From NCBI GenBank assembly GCA_016710435.1, contig JADJVV010000001.1, positions 1,076,501-1,140,500 of the forward strand: a DNA stretch of 64,000 nucleotides. Direction: 5' to 3'. Source of the DNA: Hyphomicrobiales bacterium (GTDB taxonomy: Bacteria > Pseudomonadota > Alphaproteobacteria > Rhizobiales > Aestuariivirgaceae). The notes beneath the pieces were generated by a model. That model saw only the letters and a list, made by a program, of their open reading frames with translations. It did no database searches and was not told the origin of the DNA. Numbering within the stretch: the first letter of the stretch is position 1; each line of letters starts with the position of its first letter. Both the position numbers and the translations under genes were made by a program. Below are positions 1 through 9,039 of the stretch, in pieces.

Positions 1-536
1 GCCCGCGGCGCCTGCGCCGAAACGCTGGTCTTGTAGCCATTGGCGAGCGTGACCGATGCCGTGCCGGCGCCATAGCCGTTCATGGAAGCCGCGGTGGCGA
101 AGCTCACATATTTTCGCCCGTCCTTGAAGGTCGCATACTTCACCGTGTCGGAAAGCGAGCCGGAGCCCACCACCACGCAGCCGTCGCAGTGGCGCGTCTT
201 CTCCTGCATCAGTGCAATCGTCGGCTCATCGCAATGGGTGTCGCCGGGGAAGACGATTTCTTCCACATCGGTCCAGCCCCTCAATTCCTTGGCCACGCGG
301 CGGCCCATGGCTTCGAGCGTATTGGTGTCGGAAACAACCGCCAGCTTGCGGCCGATCTTGAGTGGCGCCACCAGGTCGGCGGCACCGCCATCAAGCGTCT
401 CCTCGATGCGGATGGTCTCGAAGGGCACCTCGCAGCGTTTACCCGTGGCGGGGTCGCGCCATTCTCCCGAGATCACGTCGCGGATGAGGCTGTTCCAATC
501 GGTCTTGCCGGTGATGGATTTGGGATTGGCGTTCAT
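1..536 (-). CDS. AraM-like sn-glycerol-1-phosphate dehydrogenase (partial, C-terminus outside window)
   Basis: The first 178 codons are visible; the gene runs off the left edge. The family (iron-containing alcohol dehydrogenase fold, EgsA/AraM branch) reduces dihydroxyacetone phosphate to sn-glycerol-1-phosphate using NAD(P)H. The nucleotide-binding segment GSGSLSDTVKY is at residues 124-134 and is followed by a family-like TAASMNGYG stretch at 148-156. The start ATG overlaps the stop of the upstream FGGY kinase (ATGA), so the two are translationally coupled and it is probably the last visible member of the sugar operon. The family is clear; the physiological substrate in this operon is not, and a related polyol-phosphate dehydrogenase is possible. 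Confidence 0.8.
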   Translation of the reverse strand, partial: MNANPKSITGKTDWNSLIRDVISGEWRDPATGKRCEVPFETIRIEETLDGGAADLVAPLKIGRKLAVVSDTNTLEAMGRRVAKELRGWTDVEEIVFPGDTHCDEPTIALMQEKTRHCDGCVVVGSGSLSDTVKYATFKDGRKYVSFATAASMNGYGAGTASVTLANGYKTSVSAQAPR

Positions 537-2059
537 CAGCCCTGCCTCCGGGCGAAATCCTGCAGCTTCGCATTCCATCCTGAGATTTGCGGCCAGAGTT
601 CCTGGTAGATGGAGAGAAGTTCTGCATAGGCCTTCGATTCTTTCGTCCGTGGACGGAAGGTCTTCGTGGGCTTGCCGCTCATGGCGGCAGCGGCTGCGGG
701 AAGCGTCTTGAACCAGCCCGCGCCCTTGGCGGCGGCCATGGCCGCACCCAATGCGGACGCCTCAACGGTTTCCAGCCGCTTCACGTCGCGGCCCGAGGCG
801 TCGGCGACAATTTGGCACCACAAGTCGGATTTCGATCCGCCGCCGACGATGGCAAAATGGTCGATGGGGCTCGTCACCTCCGCCACGCGATTGGTCATCA
901 TCGCCTGTTCCATGGCGATCCCCTCCATCAGGGCGCGATAGAGGTCGGCGCGCGTGTGACTGCCGGAGAGGCCCGCAAACATGCCCCGGCCATCCGTGTC
1001 CCAATAGGGCGTCATGATGCCGGAGAAATAGGGCAGCATGACAAGCCCGCGCGAACCGATGGGCACCGCCTTTGCCTCGGCTTCCAGTTCGGCGAAGATT
1101 TTCGGATTCCTGGCCGGGTTCTGGTGGAAGATGCGCTCGACGAGCCACGTCAGAAGATAAGTGCCGGTGCGGATCGCCGTTTCGTAGCTGAAGCCCGTCT
1201 CGCCCACAGCCACGAGGCTGCGGAAGGAACGGTCCACCGCATAGGCCTCGCCGTAGCTGCCGGACACGGCCGCCGTGCCGAGATTGAGGTAGGCACGGCC
1301 CTTGAGGAAGGTGTTGGCTCCGGCGCCGGCACATTGGCCATCGCCACCGCCCGCAACCACAGGCGTTCCGGCCTTGAGGCCCGTGATCCGGGCGGCCTCA
1401 GCCGTGACGAGGCCCATCACTTCGCCCGAAGGTACGAGGGCCGGCAGCATGTCACGCCGCACCTTGGCGGCCGCCATCAAGGTGTCTGACCAGTCATAGG
1501 TCTTGGCATCGAGCAGGCCCATGGGACTGGCGGAGGAAATGGATGTCTTCCATTCCCCGGTGAGGAAATGGGCGAGGACGCCGTGCACCTCCGCCGTCTT
1601 GGCGGTCTTGCCCCACATCTTCGCTTCGTTCTTGGAGAACCAGCGGCAGCGCGTGCGGCAGGGCGTGACATCGTCTGGAATGCCGGACAGCATGTGCAGC
1701 CTGTCGGAGCCCACCTCGTCGGCGATTTCCTTCACCTCCACATGGGCGCGCTCATCAAGCCACAGCGTGCCGGGGCGGAGCGCCTTTCCGGTCTTGTCGA
1801 ACTGCGCGAAACTCTCGCGCTGGTTGGAAATCGAAACCGCGGCAATGCGGTCCCTGGCAATCTTCCTGGTGAGAAGTTTCAGCGCCTTTGCGGCGGAGCC
1901 AGTCCAGTCCGAAACCTCTTCCTCGAACCAGCCCATGCGCGGATTGGAAATGGGAACGCCAGCCCGGCCTTCCGCGACAATGCGCCCGCGCCTGTCGAAG
2001 GCGATGGCCTTCGTCGCGGTCGTTGACTGGTCGATGCCGATGACGAGATCGGGGGTCAT
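536..2059 (-). CDS. FGGY-family carbohydrate kinase (xylulokinase-like)
   Basis: A 507-residue protein of normal length for FGGY kinases, which phosphorylate sugars or polyols with ATP in the cytoplasm. The N-terminal phosphate-binding segment GIDQSTTATK is at residues 8-17, and the C-terminal family signature GGGSKSDLWCQIVADASG starts at residue 406. An AGGA motif lies just upstream of the ATG. It follows the binding-protein gene after a 157-nt gap that contains a hairpin with a T-tract, and it overlaps the downstream dehydrogenase by ATGA. It presumably phosphorylates the substrate imported by the neighbouring transporter. Xylulose is only one possibility; pentitols or tetritols fit equally well. 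Confidence 0.85.
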   Translation of the reverse strand: MTPDLVIGIDQSTTATKAIAFDRRGRIVAEGRAGVPISNPRMGWFEEEVSDWTGSAAKALKLLTRKIARDRIAAVSISNQRESFAQFDKTGKALRPGTLWLDERAHVEVKEIADEVGSDRLHMLSGIPDDVTPCRTRCRWFSKNEAKMWGKTAKTAEVHGVLAHFLTGEWKTSISSASPMGLLDAKTYDWSDTLMAAAKVRRDMLPALVPSGEVMGLVTAEAARITGLKAGTPVVAGGGDGQCAGAGANTFLKGRAYLNLGTAAVSGSYGEAYAVDRSFRSLVAVGETGFSYETAIRTGTYLLTWLVERIFHQNPARNPKIFAELEAEAKAVPIGSRGLVMLPYFSGIMTPYWDTDGRGMFAGLSGSHTRADLYRALMEGIAMEQAMMTNRVAEVTSPIDHFAIVGGGSKSDLWCQIVADASGRDVKRLETVEASALGAAMAAAKGAGWFKTLPAAAAAMSGKPTKTFRPRTKESKAYAELLSIYQELWPQISGWNAKLQDFARRQG

Positions 2060-2169
2060 GAATCCTGTGGGTCCGGAAGGGGTGCGCCTGTTGCGCGGAG
2101 CGCCGGTCTCTCCGGCGGCAACGCGGGAACTGGCGGAAGATCCGGCGCGCGGATCTCCTGCCAGCCGGT

Positions 2170-2202
2170 AAAACCTTCCCCCGCCCTGAAGGCGGGGAAA
2201 GG
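2170..2202 (-). terminator. hairpin with T-tract after the binding-protein gene
   Basis: A 12-bp stem with one mismatch (2174-2185 pairs with 2191-2202) and a five-base loop is followed on the minus strand by TTTTA. It lies 15 nt after the binding-protein stop codon. It can act as a partial terminator or an mRNA-stabilising hairpin that keeps binding-protein transcript above kinase transcript. The rest of the 2060-2216 gap shows nothing else. Confidence 0.7.
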
Positions 2203-2216
2203 CTTCAGCTTTTGTC

Positions 2217-3731
2217 TCAGAGGCCCGCTTCGGCCACTGCGGCGTCGATCGCCGAGGCGATCGTGTCCATGCACTTCTTGGCGTCGCCGCCGAAGTCCTG
2301 ACCCGTCAGCAATTTGCCGAGGTTCACCGGGATCTCGTTGTTCGAGAAGCCAGCCCACAGCGGCATATCGGGTTCGGAAGCCATGTCGTTGTCGATGATT
2401 TCCTTCACGATCGGCAGGTGGCGCGTCGTGCCGGGGCCGACGACTTCCTTGGCCTTCACGCGCGGATCAGCGAAGGACGACAGGCGCATCGGAGCGAAAC
2501 CACCGCCCAGCGTGCAACGTGTCATGATGTCCTTCGAACAGGCCCACTGCATGAAGATCCAGGCGGCGTCCACGTTCTTGGAGTACTTGGACAGGCCGAG
2601 GATCGAACCGCCCTGGTGGCCGGCGTTCGGGATTTCACCGAAGCCTGCTTCCGCCGGGGTGCGATACTTCGGACCGCGGATCGGGCGCTTGGCTTCCCAC
2701 AGGCCCTGCACCTTGGAATCGGCCGCATCCCAACCGGGGAAGAATTCATCCCACGAGTTGATGAGGGCGACCTGTCCGGCAGCACCCATCTGGAACTGGC
2801 CGTCCCAGGTGGAGTTGGTGGATTCGGGCGGAGCGTTCTTGAGCAGTTCCTGGTACAGCTGCAGGCCCTTGATGCCTGCTTCGTCGTTGCCCTTGAACTT
2901 CTTGTCGGCGCCGAAGATGGAGCCGCCAGCGTTCCAGACAACCTGCGTCCAGTCGCATTCGAGCGAGTAGTGGCCCGACTTGGCCTGGAGGCCCGTACCG
3001 AAGATGCCATTGGCCTTTTCGGCTTCCGTGATCATCTGCGCCGCGGCCAGGAATTCTTCCGGCGTGTTCGGCGGGGCGATCTTGTGCTTCTCCAGGATGT
3101 CCTTGCGGTACATCGTGGTCATGATCGGAATGTCAAAGGGAATGCCGACCCAGTGGCCGTCATACATGGCAAGGCCTTCGACGAGCGGCTTCGAGAAGTC
3201 GTCGAAGTCGAAGCCCGGCATGGCCAGGTCCGGCTTGTCCTTGTAGTACTGCACGGGGTCAACCGTGTCCTGGCTGAAGGTCGCGACCCACGACTGGTCG
3301 AGATAGTAGATGTCGTAGGAACCGAGCTGGCCCTGCACGTCCTGCGTGGCCTTGGCGAGAACCTGCTCAAGCGGCACGATTTCGATTTCGACTTCGATGC
3401 CCGTGGCTTCGGTGAATTCACCCTTCAGCTTGTCGAGCACCACCGTCGGCGGCGTCGCTTCCGAGGTGTAGCGGATCTTCGTGCCCTTGAACGGACCCGA
3501 GACATCCTTCAGCCACTTCATGATGTCGGCATCCTGCGCCATGGCTTCTTCGCCCAGCGTGAAGCCGCGGTCACGGCGCACGTTGCCGAGAAGGGCGAGG
3601 TTGAAGGCCGAGAAGCCCACGCCGGCAAGGCCGGCCTTCTTGAGGAAGGACCGCTTGGAAATGCGGCGCGCGGCGAAATCGCGGGCCAGGTCCGCAATGT
3701 AGGTTTTCTTGTCGTACTCTCTAAAGCTCAT
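2217..3731 (-). CDS. sugar ABC transporter substrate-binding protein (family 1)
   Basis: A 504-residue extracytoplasmic solute-binding protein that would capture the sugar or polyol and deliver it to the two permeases encoded upstream. The N-terminus carries a Tat-like motif, S-K-R-S-F-L-K at 25-31, followed by a hydrophobic stretch (about 33-50), a common arrangement in this family in rhizobia. The start is backed by the Shine-Dalgarno AGGA five nt before the ATG. The gene lies 45 nt after the MalG-type permease, an order (permeases first, binding protein last) that is less usual. The ligand cannot be read from sequence. Confidence 0.88.
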   Translation of the reverse strand: MSFREYDKKTYIADLARDFAARRISKRSFLKKAGLAGVGFSAFNLALLGNVRRDRGFTLGEEAMAQDADIMKWLKDVSGPFKGTKIRYTSEATPPTVVLDKLKGEFTEATGIEVEIEIVPLEQVLAKATQDVQGQLGSYDIYYLDQSWVATFSQDTVDPVQYYKDKPDLAMPGFDFDDFSKPLVEGLAMYDGHWVGIPFDIPIMTTMYRKDILEKHKIAPPNTPEEFLAAAQMITEAEKANGIFGTGLQAKSGHYSLECDWTQVVWNAGGSIFGADKKFKGNDEAGIKGLQLYQELLKNAPPESTNSTWDGQFQMGAAGQVALINSWDEFFPGWDAADSKVQGLWEAKRPIRGPKYRTPAEAGFGEIPNAGHQGGSILGLSKYSKNVDAAWIFMQWACSKDIMTRCTLGGGFAPMRLSSFADPRVKAKEVVGPGTTRHLPIVKEIIDNDMASEPDMPLWAGFSNNEIPVNLGKLLTGQDFGGDAKKCMDTIASAIDAAVAEAGL

Positions 3732-3776
3732 GAATATCCTCCCAATGGTTTAGAGTTCAGGTTCTCGTTCGCGGCA

Positions 3777-4685
3777 TCACTCCTTCAGGGAGCCCAGAGT
3801 AAGGCCGCGGACCAGATGGCGTTGCACCAGCAGGATGAAGATGAAGCTCGGGATCGCGGCTGCCGTGCCCAGCGCCGTGATGAAGCCCCACTCGTTGCCG
3901 GTGGAAGTGACGAAGGTTGAAATCTTGACGGGGATGGTGCGGATTTCCGTCGTGAGGAACAGCGACAGCAGGAATTCCGTCCATGAGAAGATGAAGCACA
4001 GCACGGCGGCGGCGGCGACTCCGCCCTTGACCATGGGCAGCACGATCTTGGCGAAGCTCTGCCAGCGCGTGGCGCCGTCGATCATCGCGGCCTGGTCGAC
4101 GTCGTGCGGCACGTCGTCGAAGAACGACTTGAGCAGCAGCAGCGCGATCGGCAGGTTCATCAGCGCATAGATGAGGATGATGCCGACATAGCCGAGGAAA
4201 TGGTTCTGGTTGTCGCGCATGCCGAGGCCGGCATAGATCGTCACCATCGGCACGAGGATTGCGATGGGCGGCATGAAGCGCTGGCCCAGCACCCAGTTGA
4301 GGAACGTGTCCCGGCCGCGGAAACGCATGCGCGACAGCGCATAGGCCGCGAGCACGGCGACGATCATGGTGAGCACGGTCGCGCCCACGGAGATGATGAT
4401 CGAATCGAGCAGCGACTGGCGGGAGTCATAGGAATCAGCACCGGCGACGCCCATGCCGAGCCCTTCGTCGATTGCAAGCTGCGAACGCGAGCGCCCGAAC
4501 AGCGTGACCGCATAGTTGATGAGCGTCGGGGCAAAGTCGAACCACACCACACGGTCCTTGTCGAACACGGCGGAGATGGGCTTGATCGAGGTCAGCGCCC
4601 ACCAGAAGATGGGGAACATGAAGATGCCGGTGACGAACACCGCCACCGCATCGCGCACAAGCTGCCAGCGCCGGGACAGTTCCAT
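3777..4685 (-). CDS. sugar ABC transporter permease, MalG type
   Basis: A 302-residue inner-membrane permease. Hydrophobic helices occur near 15-33, 95-117, 138-155, 165-185 and toward the C-terminus. The EAA loop that contacts the ATPase (QAAMIDGATRWQSFAKIVLP) is at about 198-217 and is typical of carbohydrate permease family CUT1. The start ATG overlaps the stop of the MalF-type gene (ATGA). No ATP-binding subunit gene is present in this part of the window; it may lie left of position 1 or the transporter may share an ATPase. Confidence 0.9.
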   Translation of the reverse strand: MELSRRWQLVRDAVAVFVTGIFMFPIFWWALTSIKPISAVFDKDRVVWFDFAPTLINYAVTLFGRSRSQLAIDEGLGMGVAGADSYDSRQSLLDSIIISVGATVLTMIVAVLAAYALSRMRFRGRDTFLNWVLGQRFMPPIAILVPMVTIYAGLGMRDNQNHFLGYVGIILIYALMNLPIALLLLKSFFDDVPHDVDQAAMIDGATRWQSFAKIVLPMVKGGVAAAAVLCFIFSWTEFLLSLFLTTEIRTIPVKISTFVTSTGNEWGFITALGTAAAIPSFIFILLVQRHLVRGLTLGSLKE

Positions 4686-5596
4686 CAGAGCTTCACCTTG
4701 AAAATGCGCATGAAGAGGGTGGAGGTGATGATCACGAGGAGCAGCGTCATCAGCGAGATCGTCGAGGCATAGGGGAAGTCGGCATTACCGAAGTAGATGC
4801 GGCCCGCGTAGCTCGTCATCGTCTCCGTGGCGGTGCCGGGGCCCGAGTCCGTCATCACCTTCACGTAGTCGAAGGCGCGCATGAGATCGATGCCGCGGAT
4901 CAGCACCGCGATGGCAATCACCTTGCTCATCATCGGCAGCGTCAGCTTGAAGAAGGCCTGAACCGGCGTGGCGCCGTCAATCGCCGCTGCCTCGAATGGT
5001 TCCTTGGGAAGCGAGCGCAGGCCCGCCAGCATGATCAGCACCATGAAGGGCGTCCATTGCCAGATCTCGGCAAAGAGCACGCCCGCCATGGCGGTCGAGG
5101 CATTGCCGAGAATGGGATAGCCGGGCGGCAGCAAGCCGAGCCCGATCAGCCCTTGCGCCAGCACGCCGAACGAACCGTTGAGCATGAGCAGGAACATCAT
5201 GGCCGTCACCGACGGCGGAATGACCAGCGGCAGCGTCATCATGGCCCGCATCAGGCCATAGCCCTTGCGGTCCGAATCAAGCAGCAACGCGATCAGCATG
5301 CCCAGCACCAGCTGGAAGGTGAGCGCGATACCCGTGTACATGAGCGTGTTGCCCAGCGCGTTCCACACCCGATCGTCGAACAGCACCTTCGTCCAGTTGA
5401 AGTCGGGATCGAACACCAGTTTCCGGGTGGCGGCGTTCTTTTTGTAAAGCGAGGTCTCAACCGCCTTGTAGAGCGGGAACAGCCCGAACACGACCATCAG
5501 GGCGGTGGCTGGAAAAAGCCATGGGAAAGGGTGCTCGCTGGTCAGCCAGCGCGGAAGCCACGCACGTTTCGTTGCAGGCGATTGCCCCGTTCCCAT
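4685..5596 (-). CDS. sugar ABC transporter permease, MalF type
   Basis: A 303-residue inner-membrane permease, partner of the MalG-type protein. The EAA loop (FEAAAIDGATPVQAFFKLTL) lies at about 201-220, and six helices are apparent. The ATG at 5596 is preferred because AAGGG precedes it; a TTG at 5620 would add eight residues. This is the first gene of the transporter unit. The 206-nt upstream gap holds an inverted repeat and a 19-bp operator-like palindrome, so the promoter probably lies there rather than upstream of the aldolase gene. Confidence 0.88.
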   Translation of the reverse strand: MGTGQSPATKRAWLPRWLTSEHPFPWLFPATALMVVFGLFPLYKAVETSLYKKNAATRKLVFDPDFNWTKVLFDDRVWNALGNTLMYTGIALTFQLVLGMLIALLLDSDRKGYGLMRAMMTLPLVIPPSVTAMMFLLMLNGSFGVLAQGLIGLGLLPPGYPILGNASTAMAGVLFAEIWQWTPFMVLIMLAGLRSLPKEPFEAAAIDGATPVQAFFKLTLPMMSKVIAIAVLIRGIDLMRAFDYVKVMTDSGPGTATETMTSYAGRIYFGNADFPYASTISLMTLLLVIITSTLFMRIFKVKL

Positions 5597-5645
5597 TGAC
5601 CCTTCCCGACTGTTCTTCAACCGCCCGAAGGCACCTGTGAACTTT

Positions 5646-5663
5646 TGTAAATCTGAAATTACA
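5646..5663. promoter_or_regulatory. inverted repeat TGTAA-N8-TTACA upstream of the MalF-type permease
   Basis: Five-base arms TGTAA and TTACA lie 50 nt upstream of the permease start. On the minus strand a weak promoter pair (TTCTAC, 17 nt, TAATTT) overlaps it, which would suit an operator. An odd palindrome TGACG-T-CGTCA lies 25 nt further upstream at 5688-5698. Short arms make chance occurrence possible. Confidence 0.3.
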
Positions 5664-5758
5664 TTTGTATCGGCGACAGTAGAATCATGACGTCGTCACT
5701 GTCAACACGCACAGGAAGAATCCGCGCAACTCATCTCGCACTGCAACAGAACGCGCGC

Positions 5759-5777
5759 GATGCTGCGGCGCAACATC
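5759..5777. promoter_or_regulatory. 19-bp near-palindrome, putative operator (copy 1)
   Basis: The sequence GATGCTGCGGCGCAACATC is palindromic around a single central base apart from one position. It lies in the gap between the class II aldolase stop and the MalF-type permease start. Eighteen of its bases recur at 36226-36243 with only the centre changed, and a related cluster lies at 44766-44812. The most natural reading is a transcription-factor site controlling the transporter operon; the factor is unknown. Confidence 0.5.
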
Positions 5778-5802
5778 GCGCGCGACATCCGCAGGCGGCG
5801 CT

Positions 5803-6564
5803 TCAGAACGTCGCAGATTTCTTCTTGCGCGGCTTTTCCGGAGGCGCAGGTGGCGCCTCATCGCGCTTCACCGGCATCATCACGGCAAGCTGTGACGAAT
5901 CGAGTCCCTGCAAATCCTTCGCCTGCTTGCCGTAGCTCTTGAAGCGCCGGAGCACGCTGGTCATCTGCGCCTCGTCCAGCACCACCGGCTTGCCCGCCAG
6001 CAGTGCGGCCCAGTATTGATGGCAGTTGGTTTCGATTTCACCTGCCAGCCACAGCGCCTTTTCCAGGTTCGGCCCGAAGCAGATCTGCCCATGGTTGGCG
6101 AGGAGGCAGGCGTTGCGCCCTTCCATCGCCTTCAGCATCACGGTGGAAAGCTCCGGCGTGCCGAATTCCGCATAGTCGGAACAGCGCAGGCTCGGCCCAC
6201 CGGTAACGCCGATCATGTAGTGGAAGGCCGGCACGTCCTTGCGCAGGCAGGCGAGCGTCGTGGCATAGGTCGAGTGCGTATGCACGATGGCCTTGGCCTC
6301 GGGCCGGTTGCGGAAGATGTCGAGGTGCATGCGCCATTCGGTCGAGGGCAGGAAGTCACCGCGATAGCCACCGTCCAGATCCATCTCCACCACATGATGC
6401 GGCTTCATCTTCTTGTAGGGAATGCCCGACGCGGTGATGAGGAAACCTTCCTCGGTGCGCACGCTGACATTGCCGGAGGTGCCCTGGTTGATGCCCTCTT
6501 CATTCATGGCGAGGCACGTGGCGATCACCTCCCTGCGCAGGTCCTTGTACTTCAGCTTGCTCAT
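5803..6564 (-). CDS. class II aldolase / epimerase (FucA/AraD family)
   Basis: A 253-residue zinc enzyme of the L-fuculose-phosphate aldolase and L-ribulose-phosphate 4-epimerase family. The zinc and catalytic residues of FucA (Glu73, His92, His94, His155) correspond here to Glu76 in STEWRMH, His95 and His97 in VHTHST, and His158 in ANHGQ, all shifted by three. A GGAG lies seven nt before the start. It is divergent from an FGGY kinase 81 nt away, a pairing that suggests a kinase-aldolase route for a ketose. The C-terminal 20 residues are basic and proline-rich. Aldolase versus epimerase cannot be decided. Confidence 0.88.
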   Translation of the reverse strand: MSKLKYKDLRREVIATCLAMNEEGINQGTSGNVSVRTEEGFLITASGIPYKKMKPHHVVEMDLDGGYRGDFLPSTEWRMHLDIFRNRPEAKAIVHTHSTYATTLACLRKDVPAFHYMIGVTGGPSLRCSDYAEFGTPELSTVMLKAMEGRNACLLANHGQICFGPNLEKALWLAGEIETNCHQYWAALLAGKPVVLDEAQMTSVLRRFKSYGKQAKDLQGLDSSQLAVMMPVKRDEAPPAPPEKPRKKKSATF

Positions 6565-6645
6565 GGGCGAACTCCGTTTCCTGCGTCATTGCTAACAGCG
6601 CCTGCGCCGTTGCGTCCAGCGCGAACGTCTGCATAGAGTGCATGT

Positions 6646-8064
6646 ATGACGAATGAAATTGCAACCATGCGCGGAATTGCCGTCGTAGATGTCGGTTACA
6701 CCAACACCAAGGTCATCCTCTACGATACCTCGCTCAACATCGTGAGCGAAAGAAAGCGCGTGAGCCCCCATCACGATGGTGCCCATTACCGCGAAATCGA
6801 TACCGCACCCATCATCGCCTTTGCCGCCGAGGCCCTGCGCGAACTCGATCAGCTGCTCCCCATCGACCGGATCGTGACGTCGGCCCATGGCGCCTGCATC
6901 GTCAGCCTGGACGCGGACGGAACGCCGGCCGTACCCGTCATGGACTACATGTCGGAACCACCGCCAGAGATCGAGCGGGCCTATCACGACATCATGCCAG
7001 ACTATGCCGAAAGCTATTCGCCGCCACTGCCCCGCGCCCTGCTTCATGGCATGCAGCTCTTCTGGCAGCAGCAGGTGATGCCGGAGGCCTTTGCCGCCAC
7101 GCGCACCATCCTGCCGCTCATGCAGTACGTGGGCTTTGCCCTCGGCGGCCGCGCCGTCACCGAGGTGTCGTCCATGTCCTGCCAGTCTCATCTGGTGGAC
7201 ATGCGGAACGGCGGCCCCTCCTCGCTGGCTCACCGGCTCGGATGGGACAGGCACTATGCGCCTCAGGCCCACGCCTGGGAGGTCATCGGCACGCTGACGC
7301 CGTCCCTGCGCGGCAAGGGTTTCCGCGGCAGCGCCGACATCCTCGCCGGCGTGCACGATTCGAATGCCAACCTGCTGCGCTATCTCGCCGGCGGCCAGAG
7401 TCACTTCACGCTTCTCTCCACCGGCACCTGGATCATCGGCTTCGACACCGACGCCGACATCACCACGCTGGACCCCGCCCGCGACATTGTCGCCAACAAG
7501 AATGTCTTCGGCGAGACGGTGGCCAGCTGCCGCTTCTTCGGCGGCAAGGAATTCGAGGTGCTCTCGCAAGGCGCCGCGGGTGGAACGCTGCAGGAGGTGG
7601 CGGATCTCGTGGCGGCTGATGTAATGGCGCTGCCCTCCTTCACGGATTCAGGCGGCCCCATGCCGGGCACCGGCCTCAAGGGCCGCATCACCGGGCCGTT
7701 CCGCGAAAGCCTCCGCGACAGCCCCGGGGCGCGTGCCGCGCTGGCCTCGCTCTACTGCGCCCTCATGGTGGCGGAATCCCTCGATGCCATTTCGTCCAAG
7801 GGCAACGTCATCGTCGATGGACCCTTCTCGCAGAACGGCGTCTTCCTCGCGGTACTGGCAGCCCTGCGCCCGGAACAGGCCGTCCTGGCTTCAGAGGCCC
7901 GCGACGGCACCGCCGCCGGTGCCGCCTGCCTCGCGCTCATGCCCAACGGAAGACTCCCCCATATCGACATCGCCATGCGCAAGGTGGCCGGGGCGGCAAT
8001 CGATGGCCTCGCCGCCTATCGGCAGCGCTGGCGGGAGCGCGCGCGCCCAGCCGGCGACTCTTAA
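6646..8064 (+). CDS. FGGY-family carbohydrate kinase (fuculokinase/rhamnulokinase-like)
   Basis: A 472-residue sugar kinase of the FGGY fold. The phosphate-binding segment VDVGYTNTKVILYD lies near residues 10-23, and a central STGTWIIGF segment matches the adenosine region of deoxysugar kinases. It is quite different from the kinase at 536-2059. It is divergently transcribed from the class II aldolase, so the two probably form consecutive steps (ketose phosphorylation, then aldol cleavage). No good ribosome-binding site precedes the ATG at 6646; the ATG at 6667 is a possible alternative start. The exact sugar is unknown. Confidence 0.82.
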   Translation: MTNEIATMRGIAVVDVGYTNTKVILYDTSLNIVSERKRVSPHHDGAHYREIDTAPIIAFAAEALRELDQLLPIDRIVTSAHGACIVSLDADGTPAVPVMDYMSEPPPEIERAYHDIMPDYAESYSPPLPRALLHGMQLFWQQQVMPEAFAATRTILPLMQYVGFALGGRAVTEVSSMSCQSHLVDMRNGGPSSLAHRLGWDRHYAPQAHAWEVIGTLTPSLRGKGFRGSADILAGVHDSNANLLRYLAGGQSHFTLLSTGTWIIGFDTDADITTLDPARDIVANKNVFGETVASCRFFGGKEFEVLSQGAAGGTLQEVADLVAADVMALPSFTDSGGPMPGTGLKGRITGPFRESLRDSPGARAALASLYCALMVAESLDAISSKGNVIVDGPFSQNGVFLAVLAALRPEQAVLASEARDGTAAGAACLALMPNGRLPHIDIAMRKVAGAAIDGLAAYRQRWRERARPAGDS

Positions 8065-8125
8065 CCCGATTGCAATCAACCCGGCGCACACTCGCAGTCC
8101 CAGTGTCTGTGTGTGGAGGTGCGTC

Positions 8126-8527
8126 ATGGCCTTCTGTGGAAAGCCTGCGACGGAAATCCTGTCCTGCCCGCCCGAAGGCGCAGGCGGGCTTGCGGTGGCG
8201 ATCCGTGCCCGCGGCAACATTCCCGTCAGCGTCGGCGCCTCCTGCATGTTCGAACTCACGCCTGACGACATCCGCGAAAGCTGGCTGTCGGCCCAGAGCC
8301 TGCGGGCCGAAGTGGCCGGCGCCATGGTGGCCGAACTCGCCCACCGCCTGTGCACCGAACTCGCCGGCGATGAACACGATGAGGAGCAGATCGCGGGCGA
8401 GGCTGCCGCCTGTCTGTTCCTCGCCATTCGCCACCACAACCTGCCGCTTGACGACATGCTGCGCGGCTGCCGCATCTCCTTCGACGACCGCCGCCGCGCC
8501 GAAGCAGTGGAATCTCTCACCGCCTGA
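8126..8527 (+). CDS. hypothetical protein, 133 residues
   Basis: I do not recognise this protein. The start is well supported by GGAGGT five nt before the ATG. It is a soluble, mildly acidic protein with cysteines near residues 4, 13 and 38 and a helical middle region; there is no signal peptide or membrane segment. It starts 62 nt after the kinase stop and is followed by a VOC-fold gene after a 45-nt gap, with the same strand and base composition, so it may be co-transcribed with either neighbour. No function is proposed. Confidence 0.6.
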   Translation: MAFCGKPATEILSCPPEGAGGLAVAIRARGNIPVSVGASCMFELTPDDIRESWLSAQSLRAEVAGAMVAELAHRLCTELAGDEHDEEQIAGEAAACLFLAIRHHNLPLDDMLRGCRISFDDRRRAEAVESLTA

Positions 8528-8572
8528 CGAGTGGTCTGGACCGTGCGCCCGTGCCGTGGTGAAACCCCTGCC

Positions 8573-9031
8573 ATGGCATCCGATACCCCCTCCGCCACCC
8601 CCATGTCTGGCGCGGACTATGGCCGCACCCTCACCGGCCTCGGCTTCAACCTGATTGTGAACGAGGTCACGCCCGCGGTGCATTTCGCCACCGAAGTGCT
8701 TGGCGCGACTCTCTTTTTCCGAACCGATGTCTTTGCCGCCATGAAGCTCCATGGGGCTGACTTCATGTTCCACATTCCGGCGAGCTATCGCGGCAATGAA
8801 CTCCACGCCACCCTCACCAGCGATGCGCCCCGGGGCGTGGGCGTCGAGTTGCGCTGCTATCATGTCGATCCCGACGAAGCGGAAGCGCGGGCAAGGGCCC
8901 ACGGCTACACCGTGCTTGCCGGATCAATCGACAAGCCCCATGGCTTGCGCGAATGCATGCTTCTCGACAATGATGGCTATGTGTGGATTCCCTCCCGCCA
9001 CCTGCCGAAGACAAACCCACCGAAAGCATGA
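8573..9031 (+). CDS. VOC-superfamily (glyoxalase/bleomycin-resistance fold) protein
   Basis: A 152-residue protein with the paired beta-alpha-beta-beta-beta pattern of vicinal oxygen chelate proteins: an N-terminal LIVNEVTPAVHFATEVLGA segment and a C-terminal module ending LLDNDGYVWIPSRH, the usual place of the last metal-ligand region. The family includes glyoxalases, dioxygenases and drug-binding proteins; nothing here picks one. The ATG at 8573 is chosen over an upstream GTG, but no strong ribosome-binding site is present. It is eight nt upstream of a GNAT gene, so the two are probably one transcript. Confidence 0.7.
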   Translation: MASDTPSATPMSGADYGRTLTGLGFNLIVNEVTPAVHFATEVLGATLFFRTDVFAAMKLHGADFMFHIPASYRGNELHATLTSDAPRGVGVELRCYHVDPDEAEARARAHGYTVLAGSIDKPHGLRECMLLDNDGYVWIPSRHLPKTNPPKA

Positions 9032-9039
9032 ACCGCTGA

